NCBI GenBank assembly: GCA_021731585.1
Contig: JAKFXB010000060.1
Span: 1-32,889 of the forward strand
Length of the DNA: 32,889 nt
Direction: 5' to 3'
From: Alphaproteobacteria bacterium
GTDB lineage: Bacteria; Pseudomonadota; Alphaproteobacteria; UBA9655
Position numbers and translations under genes: made by a program. The notes below the pieces were generated by a model, which saw only the letters and a program-made list of their open reading frames with translations, was not told where the DNA came from and made no database searches. Positions 8,036-17,939 of this stretch are shown here, piece by piece. Numbering within the stretch: position 1 is the stretch's first letter; every line of letters starts with the position of its first letter.

Positions 8036-9310
8036 ATGCTTAAAATTTTAAACAAAAACCCACTTCTTGTGCTTATCGGAAATCTCCTAGAGTTTTATGA
8101 TCTAGGACTCTTTGGTTTTTTATCCGTTATCATTACTCCTCTCTATTTTCATTGTGAGGATGGTATTTCTTCCTTACTTGCAAGTGCGAGCGTTTTTGCA
8201 ATTGGATTTGTTATGAGGCCTATAGGGGCCTTAGCCTTTGGCTATATCGGAGACACGCTGGGGCGAAAAGTATGTTTAAGTCGCACCATTCTATTGATGG
8301 CTGTTCCCACAACATGCATTAGCTTCTTACCAACCTATGATCAAATCGGTCTTGTGGCTCCCATCATGTTGGTTCTCTGTCGTTTGCTTCAAGGATTTTG
8401 CACAGGTGGAGAATACAATAATGCAGCTATTTATCTTTTGGAAAATGTAAATTCTCCTAAGAAAGGACTGATCAGCGGCGTCATGATTGCGTCTTCAATT
8501 ATAGGATTTTTCCTGGCCTCCATGGTTGCAGCACTTGTGATTGCTTTTCCTCAGTATTCTCACTGGTCTTGGCGACTTGCTTTTCTTTTAGGGGCTTTGA
8601 TAGGAGTGATTGGCTTTTACTTGCGTAAGAGTCAAATAAAAGAGTCGAATTTTTCTGCCATAAAAAAACAGAGTGATACATACACAGGGTTTTATATGAA
8701 CTGGAAAAACATCGGCGTTACAGTATGTATTGGCTGGTTAGCAGGAACATTATCACTTTCTCTTGTAGGCTATATGACATCTTATCTAACCTCTGCGCTG
8801 CATCTTCCCCTTTCTCAAGCATCTTTGATTAACAATATCGGGTTGGGAGTTTACATTGTCTTTCTTCCTGTGTTTGGACTTCTTTCCGATCGATGTGGTC
8901 ATCGGCAGGTAATGCAGTGGGGGGCCCTCTCAACAATTTGTCTGTCCTACCCATTTTTTTACTTATTATCTTCTGGCTTTTTTTACTCTGGGCAAATTGG
9001 TTTAGCCCTATTGGCTGCCCTCTTTTTAGGCCCTATGCATGCTTATATGTTAAAATTATTTCCGTCCTCCTTTAGATGCCGAGGAATATCAACAGCTTTT
9101 GCAATTGGTGTTGGGATCTTTGGAGGCACAGCCCCCTTTATATCCACTCTTTTATTGAAAATGAGTGAAATAAATGAAGCACCTGCACTTTACTATATGG
9201 TCAGTGGCATTTTTGGGTTCATTGCGCTGAAACTTTCACGTCCTGTAAGCTCTGATGCGCAATTTAATGAGGAAGATCTCTCTTCTCAGAATGTGCAAGC
9301 TTATGCATAG
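8036..9310 (+). CDS. MFS transporter, MHS/ProP-like
   Basis: About 12 hydrophobic segments; RPIGALAFGYIGDTLGRKVCLSRTI and GFCTGGEYNNAAIYLLENV motifs. Confidence 0.85.
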   Translation: MLKILNKNPLLVLIGNLLEFYDLGLFGFLSVIITPLYFHCEDGISSLLASASVFAIGFVMRPIGALAFGYIGDTLGRKVCLSRTILLMAVPTTCISFLPTYDQIGLVAPIMLVLCRLLQGFCTGGEYNNAAIYLLENVNSPKKGLISGVMIASSIIGFFLASMVAALVIAFPQYSHWSWRLAFLLGALIGVIGFYLRKSQIKESNFSAIKKQSDTYTGFYMNWKNIGVTVCIGWLAGTLSLSLVGYMTSYLTSALHLPLSQASLINNIGLGVYIVFLPVFGLLSDRCGHRQVMQWGALSTICLSYPFFYLLSSGFFYSGQIGLALLAALFLGPMHAYMLKLFPSSFRCRGISTAFAIGVGIFGGTAPFISTLLLKMSEINEAPALYYMVSGIFGFIALKLSRPVSSDAQFNEEDLSSQNVQAYA

Positions 9311-9326
9311 CAGGCCTATGCATAAG
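9300..9326. terminator. Perfect inverted repeat between convergent genes (possible bidirectional terminator)
   Basis: cttatgcatag - caggc - ctatgcataag, 11-bp arms; contains both stop codons; no clear U-tract. Confidence 0.5.
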
Positions 9327-10047
9327 GCTTGGTAGCAATAAGTCCAACACTTTCCCTGCCATCGTATCTGATTTCAAGGGGAAAATCGATGCGGTTAATA
9401 TGGGCACATTCTTCAACCATAAACCCACAATTTTTAGAAATTCGTCTCATAATATCCGTGTCAAAAAAGTTCAGAAAACGAGGAATATTATTATAGCGCA
9501 TAGATTTATAAGACGTTGTATCTTCAATAAGGCCGGGCCAAGGATGACCTTGTTTTTTTCTTTCTTCATAAATGGGGATGAATGCAGAATAGCAAGCACC
9601 AAGATAAGGACTTTCAACCACTAAGAATATTTTTCCCCCCTCTTTAAGCCAATTAAAGAATTTGCTCATACAAATTTCGACTTCTTCACCGGTCAGAAAA
9701 TGCATCATTCTTGATGAATAAATGACATCAAATGAACTAGTCGGGAAATCAAGGTCATGGGGGAGCATACCAGGAGAGAGTGTAAGGGCAGAGCGAAATT
9801 CTTGAGGAGTACGTTCATATAATAAGTCAAGGTGCCTTGAGTCTGCATCATTTGCAGTTATGATGGCTCCTCTTTTTAAGGCAAGGTGTGTTGCAATTCC
9901 ATAGGCAGCTCCACCCTCAAAAACATGCACACCAGAATGACTTTCGCAATAGTCTAAGAACTTTTGTGTGAATGAGTCGATGCTCAATGTCATGTAACCT
10001 CTATCATTTAAAGTGCTTACCCATTTGTCACATTCAACGTGCTGCAT
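9316..10047 (-). CDS. Class I SAM-dependent methyltransferase
   Basis: Motif I VFEGGAAYGIATHLAL, motif SSFDVIYSSRMMHFL, FNWLKEGGKIFLVVE. Confidence 0.85.
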   Translation of the reverse strand: MQHVECDKWVSTLNDRGYMTLSIDSFTQKFLDYCESHSGVHVFEGGAAYGIATHLALKRGAIITANDADSRHLDLLYERTPQEFRSALTLSPGMLPHDLDFPTSSFDVIYSSRMMHFLTGEEVEICMSKFFNWLKEGGKIFLVVESPYLGACYSAFIPIYEERKKQGHPWPGLIEDTTSYKSMRYNNIPRFLNFFDTDIMRRISKNCGFMVEECAHINRIDFPLEIRYDGRESVGLIATKPYA

Positions 10048-10459
10048 TTTCTACCTTCTGTTCTGTTACGATGCGATTGTAACTTAAGTTTGTGGGAGAG
10101 CAAGTGACAATTAAAATTAACCGTTCTGAATCATTATTCTCAAGTTGATGTACACTGCCAGGCTGGATTGTGAAAAAATCTCCACTTGTAACTTCTACGC
10201 ACTGCTCCCACTTTACGGACTGATCTGCTGCTACAGAGCCGGTTCTCATCAAACCTTTGCCCGATAATATCTGGTAAATCTCGATCCCTTCTGGATGATA
10301 GTGGGCTGCAACGCAAACGCCAGCAGGAATTTCAGTGACATAGGATGTAAATAAATCGTTCCCTGCTAAAGGCGCAAGGCTAATCCCGACGGCTTTGTCT
10401 GGGATGGCATTGCTGAGCTCATGGGCCCAATGAGAGACTTTAAGATTATTTTTCATCAT
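10034..10459 (-). CDS. Cupin domain protein
   Basis: Cupin motifs HYHPEGIEIYQILSGKGLM and GDFFTIQPGSVHQLEN; 14-bp overlap with the methyltransferase. Confidence 0.85.
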   Translation of the reverse strand: MMKNNLKVSHWAHELSNAIPDKAVGISLAPLAGNDLFTSYVTEIPAGVCVAAHYHPEGIEIYQILSGKGLMRTGSVAADQSVKWEQCVEVTSGDFFTIQPGSVHQLENNDSERLILIVTCSPTNLSYNRIVTEQKVENAAR

Positions 10460-10707
10460 AGAGCTCTTAGAAAACTGTCCTCATTTAAAAGATACATTGT
10501 TTACTGATCCTAAGAATAATACAATATTTTTCTTCTCTAAAAAGATAAGTGGCTGTTAAATAACTTAATTAAGTTTTGTTCGAAGGTTTCTGAGGGTAAG
10601 TCTTCTATTATGTCCTCCTCTCATTTATCATAAATTAGAATTGCACTCCGGGGCTAGCTGTGAAATATAGAAGATAGAGATCACAAGAGAAAATTAGGAG
10701 TCATTTT

Positions 10708-11739
10708 ATGGAAAAGCAAAAAGCCCTTGAAGCTGCCCTCGGTCAAATTGAAAAAGCCTTTGGAAAAGGCTCAGTTATGCGCCTCGGTCAAAGACCCGTG
10801 ATCTCAGACGTAGCAACGGTTTCTACAGGCTCTTTGGGACTTGATATTGCCCTTGGCATAGGTGGTCTTCCAAAAGGGCGCATCATTGAAATTTATGGCC
10901 CGGAAAGCTCAGGAAAAACGACCCTTTCTCTTCATGTGGTGGCTGAGGCTCAAAAAGCCGGCGGTACCTGCGCCTTTGTGGACGCTGAGCATGCGTTGGA
11001 TCCTGTGTATGCCCGCAAGCTAGGCGTTGATACGGACAACTTGATTATTTCTCAGCCCGACGCAGGAGAGCAAGCCTTAGAGATTGCAGACACCCTCGTG
11101 CGCTCTGGTGCTATTGATGTTTTGGTGGTGGATAGCGTTGCTGCCCTTGTCCCTAAGGCAGAATTGGAAGGGGAGATGGGTGATCACCATGTGGGCCTTC
11201 AAGCGCGCCTGATGAGTCAAGCTTTGCGTAAGTTGACTGGATCTGTTTCCAAAACCAATTGTATGGTGATTTTCATCAACCAAATTCGGCACAAAATTGG
11301 CATTATGTTTGGAAATCCTGAAACCACAACGGGCGGTAACGCCCTTAAGTTCTATGCATCCGTCCGTTTGGATATTCGCCGCATCGGCGCCTTGAAGGAT
11401 CGGGATGAGGTTATCGGTAACCAAACCCGGGTGAAGGTTGTAAAGAACAAGGTCGCGCCGCCCTTTAAGGTGGTAGAATTTGACATCATGTATGGGGAAG
11501 GTATTTCCAAAACAGGCGAGCTTATTGATTTGGGCGTGAAGGCGAATCTTATCGAAAAATCCGGCTCTTGGTATTCTTACAAGGATCAACGCATTGGCCA
11601 AGGCCGTGAGAATGCCCGTGTTTATCTTAAGGAAAATCCGAAGGTAGCAGAGGAGTTGGAAGCAGGCGTTCGTGGTAACGTTGCGCTTGTAGATCAAGCG
11701 ATTTCTGCCTCTGAAGTCGTTGAGGAAGATGCAGCTTAA
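10708..11739 (+). CDS. recA: Recombinase RecA
   Basis: [67 protein letters not shown]; 343 aa. Confidence 0.99.
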   Translation: MEKQKALEAALGQIEKAFGKGSVMRLGQRPVISDVATVSTGSLGLDIALGIGGLPKGRIIEIYGPESSGKTTLSLHVVAEAQKAGGTCAFVDAEHALDPVYARKLGVDTDNLIISQPDAGEQALEIADTLVRSGAIDVLVVDSVAALVPKAELEGEMGDHHVGLQARLMSQALRKLTGSVSKTNCMVIFINQIRHKIGIMFGNPETTTGGNALKFYASVRLDIRRIGALKDRDEVIGNQTRVKVVKNKVAPPFKVVEFDIMYGEGISKTGELIDLGVKANLIEKSGSWYSYKDQRIGQGRENARVYLKENPKVAEELEAGVRGNVALVDQAISASEVVEEDAA

Positions 11740-11763
11740 TAAGATCTGAAGGTAGTTACGGCT

Positions 11764-14406
11764 ATGCAAACCACAGCAGACATTCGGTCATTTTTCTTAG
11801 AATATTTCAAAAATCGAGGGCACAAAGTTGTGCCCTCCAGCCCCCTTGTGCCTCATAATGATCCAACCCTGTTATTTACGAATGCGGGCATGGTGCAATT
11901 TAAAAACGTGTTTACGGGCCAAGAAGCTCTTGATTTCACCAAAGCCGTGTCCGTCCAAAAATGTCTTCGTGCCGGTGGCAAACATAACGATCTTGAAAAT
12001 GTAGGGCACACAGCACGCCATCATACCTTCTTTGAAATGTTGGGGAATTTTTCCTTTGGGGATTATTTTAAGGAAGAAGCCATAGACCTGGCCTGGACCT
12101 TGATCACAAAAGAGTGGGGGATTCCTGCAGATAAGCTCACCATCACGGTGTATAGTGAGGATACGGAGGCAGCAAAGCTGTGGAAAAAGGTAGCGGGCCT
12201 TCCGGATCATAAAATTATCCCTATTGCGGACAAGGACGAAAACTTTTGGACCATGGGCGATGTAGGGCCATGTGGGCCATGTACAGAGATTTTCTATGAT
12301 CACGGGGATCACATCCCTGGCGGTCCTCCCGGTAGTCCTGAAGCGGAAGGGGACCGGTTTGTTGAAATCTGGAACTTGGTCTTCATGCAATATGAAAAGC
12401 TAGCTTCTGGCGAGATGGTCACTCTTCCCAAGCCCTCCGTTGATACGGGCATGGGGATTGAGCGGATTGCAGCTCTCCTCCAAGGGGTGCACGATAATTT
12501 TGATACGGACATCTTCAAGGCATTGATTGAGGCCTCCGAAGAGCTGACAAAAACTGCAGCTGTTGGTAAAACACGTGATTCCCACCGGGTGATTGCTGAC
12601 CACCTGCGATCCAGTTGTTTCTTGATGGCTGATGGCGTTCTTCCCAGCAATGAAGGGCGCGGATATGTATTGCGGCGCATCATGCGGCGTGCCATGCGCC
12701 ATGTGCAGATTTTGGGCTATAAAGGCTCCCTGATGGCCAAGCTTTACCCCACCCTTCTTGAGAAAATGGGACGGGCCTATCCAGAGCTTGAACAGGCTAC
12801 GCCTTTGATTATTGAAATCCTCAATTTGGAAGAGGATCGTTTTCGTCAAACCTTGGACAAGGGACTCAAGTTATTGGCAGAAGAATCTCAAAAGACCCAA
12901 AAGGAACTTCCTGGTGAGGTGGCTTTTAAACTCTATGATACCTATGGATTTCCCTTAGATTTGACTCAAGATGTGTTGCGAGCAGAAGGAAAATCCGTGG
13001 ATCTGGCGGGCTTTCAAAAGGCCATGGGTAAGCAAAAGGCAGATGCCCGTGCCGCGTGGTCCGGCTCGGGCGAAAGTAAGACGGATACTGTGTGGTTTGA
13101 GCTGCGTGATAGGTTGAATGGGACGGAATTTTTAGGCTATAAAACCATTGCTGCAGAAGGCGTTATCACAGCTTTGTTGATTGATGGAAAGCCTGTATCT
13201 GAGGTAAATAAGGGCGATAAGATTGCAATCCTCACCAATCAGACGCCCTTTTATGGGGAGTCGGGCGGTCAAATGGGCGATACGGGAGTGATGACTTCCG
13301 GGACTGGCAAAATTGAGATTGAGGATACGCAGCGAAAGTTGGGGGACCTTATCGTGCACTTCGGTCATGTTGTTGAAGGTACTTTTAAGCTTGGTGATGA
13401 AGTTCATTTGGGCGTGGATGGTCAGCGCCGCACCTTATTAAGGGCGAATCATTCCGCAACCCATCTTTTGCACCGGGCCTTGCGCAAAAATTTAGGAGCC
13501 CATGTCACCCAAAAAGGATCTCTTGTGGCGCCCGATCGGCTGCGTTTTGATTTTAGCCACCCTAAGGCCCTTACGCCTGAAGAAATTCAAATTGTTGAGC
13601 GGGAAGTCAATGATCAGGTGCGTCAAAACACGGCCGTTACCGTGCGTCTGATGACCCCAGCAGAAGCCACTAAGGAAGGGGCACTGGCCCTCTTTGGAGA
13701 GAAATATGGGGATGAAGTGCGGGTTGTGGCGATGGGCGAAGAGATTCTTGAGCCTTTCTCCGTCGAGCTGTGTGGGGGAACCCATGTGGAGAGCACCGGC
13801 GACATTGGCTTTTTTAAGATTATTTCCGAGGCGGGCATTGCCGCAGGTATTCGCCGTCTTGAAGCCCTGACGGGGCGGATGGCAGAGGATTATGCGGCCG
13901 TACAGCAAATGGCCCTCCAAGGTCTTGCAGATCAGCTGAAGGTCACTCTCAATGGGGTTTCGGAAAAAGTGGGACAACTCTTTGAGGAACGAAAATTCTT
14001 GGAGCGGGAAGTCCAAACCCTTCGTCAGCGTCTGGCTACATCCAGTAGGGGAGGGGAGTCCCAAAAGCCAGAAATGGTGAACGGTGTTCCCTTTATCAAG
14101 CGTCATTTGAAGGGGATCCCCCCTCAAGATCTTAAGCCCATTGCCGATGAATTGAAAGCCGAGCATAAGGAAGGCATCTTTGCCATTGTGGGAGAAAATG
14201 AAGGCAAGGTTTCTCTTGTGATTAGTGTGAGCCCGGATCTTCTTGCGCGTTTTAATGCGGTTGAGTTAATTCGGAAAGTGGTTCCCACCATTGGTGGTAA
14301 TGGCGGCGGCGGCCGTCCTGACCTTGCCCAAGCCGGTGGGTCCAATGCGGGCGGTATTACGGCTCTTTTTGAAGCCCTCACGGCGGAGATTTCTAAAGTA
14401 AACTAA
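11764..14406 (+). CDS. alaS: Alanyl-tRNA synthetase
   Basis: [21 protein letters not shown]; editing/zinc motifs HSATHLLH and CGGTHV; C-terminal [13 protein letters not shown]. Confidence 0.99.
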   Translation: MQTTADIRSFFLEYFKNRGHKVVPSSPLVPHNDPTLLFTNAGMVQFKNVFTGQEALDFTKAVSVQKCLRAGGKHNDLENVGHTARHHTFFEMLGNFSFGDYFKEEAIDLAWTLITKEWGIPADKLTITVYSEDTEAAKLWKKVAGLPDHKIIPIADKDENFWTMGDVGPCGPCTEIFYDHGDHIPGGPPGSPEAEGDRFVEIWNLVFMQYEKLASGEMVTLPKPSVDTGMGIERIAALLQGVHDNFDTDIFKALIEASEELTKTAAVGKTRDSHRVIADHLRSSCFLMADGVLPSNEGRGYVLRRIMRRAMRHVQILGYKGSLMAKLYPTLLEKMGRAYPELEQATPLIIEILNLEEDRFRQTLDKGLKLLAEESQKTQKELPGEVAFKLYDTYGFPLDLTQDVLRAEGKSVDLAGFQKAMGKQKADARAAWSGSGESKTDTVWFELRDRLNGTEFLGYKTIAAEGVITALLIDGKPVSEVNKGDKIAILTNQTPFYGESGGQMGDTGVMTSGTGKIEIEDTQRKLGDLIVHFGHVVEGTFKLGDEVHLGVDGQRRTLLRANHSATHLLHRALRKNLGAHVTQKGSLVAPDRLRFDFSHPKALTPEEIQIVEREVNDQVRQNTAVTVRLMTPAEATKEGALALFGEKYGDEVRVVAMGEEILEPFSVELCGGTHVESTGDIGFFKIISEAGIAAGIRRLEALTGRMAEDYAAVQQMALQGLADQLKVTLNGVSEKVGQLFEERKFLEREVQTLRQRLATSSRGGESQKPEMVNGVPFIKRHLKGIPPQDLKPIADELKAEHKEGIFAIVGENEGKVSLVISVSPDLLARFNAVELIRKVVPTIGGNGGGGRPDLAQAGGSNAGGITALFEALTAEISKVN

Positions 14407-14436
14407 GTTGGCTAAGAAATTTTTTTGACCGTGCGA

Positions 14437-14453
14437 ACCTTGCGAAGCAAGGT
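14437..14453. repeat. Short hairpin downstream of alaS
   Basis: accttgc-gaa-gcaaggt perfect 7-bp arms; not followed by a T-run, so terminator function uncertain. Confidence 0.35.
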
Positions 14454-14605
14454 GTGGCGAACTAAATAAATCTGAAAATTTATTTTATAGACTTGGTATA
14501 AATTTGGCCACCTCTAAAAACCCGGCTGTCATGTTGCACTTGCACTCAATATTTATTTTTGCTAAAGGTCAGCATTATTGGTAATTTTATTTATGGAGAA
14601 ATTTA

Positions 14606-14986
14606 GTGAAGGTAATTTATGTATTGTTAGTATGTGCTCTTGTAATTATTAATTCAGCTTTTGCATTGCCTAAAGAAGAAGGTCCCTTTGGCGAGGACAA
14701 TGCATCTTTTTGCCTAAAGAAGGAAACTGTGATAGAGCACTTTAAGTCGCCGCACCCACGTAAGCCGCTTGTTATTAAGGGTCATAAATATAATCTTTTG
14801 GGCTCCATAACGGGTAAGACGGGAGAAGACTTTAGAGCAGATCCTTCTATTCAGTGGATAGTGTTTAAGAACTACGCACCATCCCACCTAACACCTTGCA
14901 AAGATTGGAGCTATTTCTTGCAATTACATTTCTCAAATAAAGTTGATGCCGTTAATCTCGACATCCATAAAGTCAAAAGATTTTAA
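14606..14986 (+). CDS. Secreted hypothetical protein (126 aa)
   Basis: Signal peptide MKVIYVLLVCALVIINSAFAL; no recognised domain. Confidence 0.65.
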   Translation: MKVIYVLLVCALVIINSAFALPKEEGPFGEDNASFCLKKETVIEHFKSPHPRKPLVIKGHKYNLLGSITGKTGEDFRADPSIQWIVFKNYAPSHLTPCKDWSYFLQLHFSNKVDAVNLDIHKVKRF

Positions 14987-15138
14987 GTTCATAGGTTGCG
15001 TCATGTGGAACGCCATAAAATAGTTGCTAGTGCATCGAGTTCTTCTCTTGTATATCAGTATGAGTTCTTCGAAGATGCATACATATGCTCTGAGGAGGTT
15101 TTGCCTTCAGCTTCTTTTTCAAGTATGTTATCAAAAAT

Positions 15139-15164
15139 TTCGAATAAGAAATTCGAATAAGAAA
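15139..15164. repeat. 13-bp exact tandem duplication
   Basis: ttcgaataagaaa x2. Confidence 0.9.
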
Positions 15165-15248
15165 CTTGACTTTAGAATAAAAATAACTATGCTTGGTATG
15201 TAGTTGAACTACAAATTAATTTGAATTGAAAAAGAAGGTTTTGTTATC

Positions 15249-15662
15249 ATGAAAAAATTAGTTTTAGCCCTATCATTTATTTGTGCTTTCAGCAGTGCGC
15301 ATGCTGCTAAGTTTGAGAATGTGCCTTGGGAAGAGATTGTTAGCAACTTTGCAGTTGCGCACCAATCAGCTATGGAGCCTCAAGAGAAACGACGAGGGGT
15401 TGTTCGTGTTTTTGCTCGTAATGTCTATGAAAGTGTTTATGAACCTGAGTATTATGGCTTTGGCATTGGAGCAAAAATTAAAATTCCGATGGATCGTTAT
15501 GAAGATGGTAAGATAATACTTAGCTCCGGTGATGGAGAAGAGTTTATTGCAGATATGCACAGGCATTTTGCAGCAGAGCTTGCGGGTTTTAAACCAGAGG
15601 ATGAAGGTATGTATCGTTTTCCAGGAGTTTATCTTAATCATCTTATGCCAAAACAATTATAA
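15249..15662 (+). CDS. Secreted hypothetical protein (137 aa)
   Basis: Signal peptide MKKLVLALSFICAFSSAHAA; SD aagaaggtt upstream; followed by a terminator. Confidence 0.75.
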   Translation: MKKLVLALSFICAFSSAHAAKFENVPWEEIVSNFAVAHQSAMEPQEKRRGVVRVFARNVYESVYEPEYYGFGIGAKIKIPMDRYEDGKIILSSGDGEEFIADMHRHFAAELAGFKPEDEGMYRFPGVYLNHLMPKQL

Positions 15663-15682
15663 AAATAACCACTCTATTAGAA

Positions 15683-15715
15683 AAGAAGGCTCAAGAAATT
15701 GAGTCTTCTTTTTTT
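15683..15715 (+). terminator. Rho-independent terminator
   Basis: gaaggctcaa-gaaa-ttgagtcttc (one G.U) followed by ttttttt. Confidence 0.85.
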
Positions 15716-15811
15716 GACGATATCTTTCTGCCGCTCCTCTGCTCTATCAACTTTTACTTGATATTTAGGTAAGATTCCTTTTTGATGAAAGGGTAACAGT
15801 TAAGGAAAAGC

Positions 15812-16705
15812 GTGGTGGAATTAAAGTTAAAAAAACCTGATTGGATTCGTGTGAAGGCGCCGGTCTCGAAAGAGTATCAGGAAACGCGTGATTTAATGCG
15901 TCGTCAGAAATTGAACACGGTGTGTGAGGAGGCTGCTTGCCCCAACGTGGGCGAATGCTGGGCGAAAAAGCATGCGACGGTCATGATCTTGGGCAGTGTG
16001 TGTACACGCGCCTGCACATTTTGTAATATTAAAACAGGCAGGCCTGATCTTTTGGATCCTCATGAGCCAGAAAGAGTAGGGGCTGCAGTTGCTGAAATGG
16101 GGCTTCATCATGTTGTGGTGACCTCTGTGGATCGGGATGATTTAGAAGATGGCGGTGCGCAGCATTTTGCTCAGACCATCACAGCTATTCGAAAGGCGAC
16201 TCCTCAAACCACGATTGAAGTTCTAACCCCTGATTTTTTGCGAAAGGAGGGAGCCCTTGAGAAAGTGGTTGAAGCGCGCCCTGATGTGTATAACCACAAT
16301 TTGGAAACAGTCCCGCGTCTTTATGCCGAAGTGCGCCCAGGAGCCCGTTATTTTCACTCTCTGCGGCTTTTACAGCGGGTCAAAGACCTGGATCCCGCCC
16401 TCTTCACCAAATCAGGTATCATGGTGGGCCTTGGAGAGGATAAGGGGGAAGTCTATCAAGTGATGGATGATTTGCGTGCGGCAAACGTGGATTTCATGAC
16501 CATAGGTCAATACCTTCAACCCACGTCCAAACATCATGTGTTGGATCGCTTTGTCACTCCCGCTGAGTTTGAAGATTACGCTAAAATGGCGCGGGGAAAA
16601 GGATTCTTGATGGTATCCTCTTCTCCGTTGACCCGTTCGTCCTATCATGCGGGGGATGATTTTGTGCGCTTGAAAGCGGCCCGTGAAGCCCAATTGAGCA
16701 CTTAA
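15812..16705 (+). CDS. lipA: Lipoyl synthase
   Basis: [13 protein letters not shown] and radical-SAM [10 protein letters not shown] motifs; [16 protein letters not shown]-terminus; GTG start. Confidence 0.98.
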   Translation: MVELKLKKPDWIRVKAPVSKEYQETRDLMRRQKLNTVCEEAACPNVGECWAKKHATVMILGSVCTRACTFCNIKTGRPDLLDPHEPERVGAAVAEMGLHHVVVTSVDRDDLEDGGAQHFAQTITAIRKATPQTTIEVLTPDFLRKEGALEKVVEARPDVYNHNLETVPRLYAEVRPGARYFHSLRLLQRVKDLDPALFTKSGIMVGLGEDKGEVYQVMDDLRAANVDFMTIGQYLQPTSKHHVLDRFVTPAEFEDYAKMARGKGFLMVSSSPLTRSSYHAGDDFVRLKAAREAQLST

Positions 16706-17140
16706 GTGGTAACGCGCCTTCACACCCACTATTTGCCTTACACCCCAGGGCAACTCTATGATCTGGTGGCCAATATTGAAAAGTATCCAGAATTTTTACC
16801 TTGGTGTGCGGCGGTGCGTATCTTGTCTCAATCAGAAACAGAAATGCTGGCAGATCTCAGTGTGGGATATAAATTTTTTCGAGAAACCTTTCGCTCCCGC
16901 GTTCACTTCACTCCAAAAACCCGCATTGATGTGGAATATATTAATGGGCCTTTTCACTACCTCAATAATCATTGGGTATTTAAAGAAGGGGCAGAGTCGG
17001 GCACAGATATTGAGTTCTTCATCGATTTTGAATTTAAAAACAAGCTCTTCCAAAGTGCAACCCGAATGGTGTTTGAGTCGGCCTTTGATCAGATGCTCAG
17101 TTCTTTTGAAAAGCGCGCCCAAGAAGTGTATGGGACGTAA
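16706..17140 (+). CDS. Coq10/RatA-like SRPBCC family protein
   Basis: YTPGQLYDLVANIEKYPEFLPWCAAVRI; abuts lipA (0-bp gap), a common alphaproteobacterial neighbourhood; GTG start. Confidence 0.9.
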   Translation: MVTRLHTHYLPYTPGQLYDLVANIEKYPEFLPWCAAVRILSQSETEMLADLSVGYKFFRETFRSRVHFTPKTRIDVEYINGPFHYLNNHWVFKEGAESGTDIEFFIDFEFKNKLFQSATRMVFESAFDQMLSSFEKRAQEVYGT

Positions 17141-17257
17141 GAAGAAAGGGGTAAATATTTTTTACTTAACCTCTTGATAAAAAAATAAAGAAATAAATTA
17201 TTAACTTTCTTCAAGTAGTATATAATCTTTTTATAAAAAACTATTGGGGAGAAAGAT

Positions 17258-17419
17258 ATGAAAACAGCACATTATTTTCTTTGGGTAGGATTAGGGCTAT
17301 TCTTTACAAACGCACACGCAGAAGAGGCGATCTCAACTCAAAATGGTCAAAAAAATACAATAACAAGTCTTGAAAAACTTATATTTTCAGGCGATAGTTC
17401 AGGAAGTTCACTCTATTAA
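17258..17419 (+). CDS. Small secreted peptide (53 aa), absent from supplied ORF track
   Basis: SD ggggagaaag; MKTAHYFLWVGLGLFFTNAHA|EEAISTQNGQKNTITSLEKLIFSGDSSGSSLY*; TATAAT at 17221-17226. Confidence 0.55.
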   Translation: MKTAHYFLWVGLGLFFTNAHAEEAISTQNGQKNTITSLEKLIFSGDSSGSSLY

Positions 17420-17434
17420 AAAAGGAAATTGAGA

Positions 17435-17701
17435 ATGAAAACTTCGTGGAATCAAATGATTGTTTTGGGATCTTTCGCTATGTTTTTTACGGCTTATGCG
17501 CCGCAAAATGCTGTGGCACAAGAACAAGCAGTAAAGACGTCAAAAGAAAAACAAGAAGTAGATACAAAAAAGAAAGAACTTCTTGACTCAACAGACGAAA
17601 TGAAATCCTTAGTGCCAGAAGAAAGTACTTTAACACCAGAAGAAGAAATGAAGTTAAGAGTTAATGAGGAAAACGTTTTTGATGAAAACCAACCCGGCTA
17701 A
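17435..17701 (+). CDS. Small secreted acidic hypothetical protein
   Basis: Signal peptide MKTSWNQMIVLGSFAMFFTAYAPQNAVAQ then charged Glu/Lys-rich tail; ATG at 17435 preferred over upstream TTG. Confidence 0.65.
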   Translation: MKTSWNQMIVLGSFAMFFTAYAPQNAVAQEQAVKTSKEKQEVDTKKKELLDSTDEMKSLVPEESTLTPEEEMKLRVNEENVFDENQPG

Positions 17702-17777
17702 GCTGTAGAGGAAATAGTAAAGCTCTTCCCACTTTGTCAAGGATGACAGTTTTTTTATTAGGAAAATGAATTGTCAT

Positions 17778-17811
17778 CCTGAGACCCCGAGTAAAACGAG
17801 GGGGACTCAGG
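17778..17811. repeat. Intergenic palindromic repeat-like element (gtcatcctgag...ctcaggat)
   Basis: cctgag a cccc g ... c gagggggactcagg hairpin; resembles dispersed repeats of Rickettsiales-like genomes. Confidence 0.55.
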
Positions 17812-17903
17812 ATCTCCCGGTTAACCGCGGAAGGGTTACGTTCAGATGGATCAATCCCGCTGTTAAGCTTCAAGTACAAGAGTATATTAACTTTTTTTTC
17901 ATA

Positions 17904-17931
17904 CTCCCTCTCTAACATCATAGAGAGGGAG
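17904..17931 (+). promoter_or_regulatory. Hairpin sequestering the copA Shine-Dalgarno
   Basis: ctccctctct-aacatcat-agagagggag, perfect 10-bp arms; 3' arm contains the purine-rich SD 8 nt before ATG 17940. Confidence 0.6.
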
Positions 17932-17939
17932 AAATTAAC

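Noticed and set aside
10560-10707. Possible GTTC-N7-GTTC alphaproteobacterial LexA box upstream of recA (gttcgaaggtttctg)
   Set aside because: Second half-site and spacing do not match; no SOS box claimed.
11077-11769. 230-aa minus-strand ORF antisense to recA
   Set aside because: Shadow ORF of a highly conserved coding gene; the same applies to long antisense ORFs over alaS, icd, rpiB and lon.
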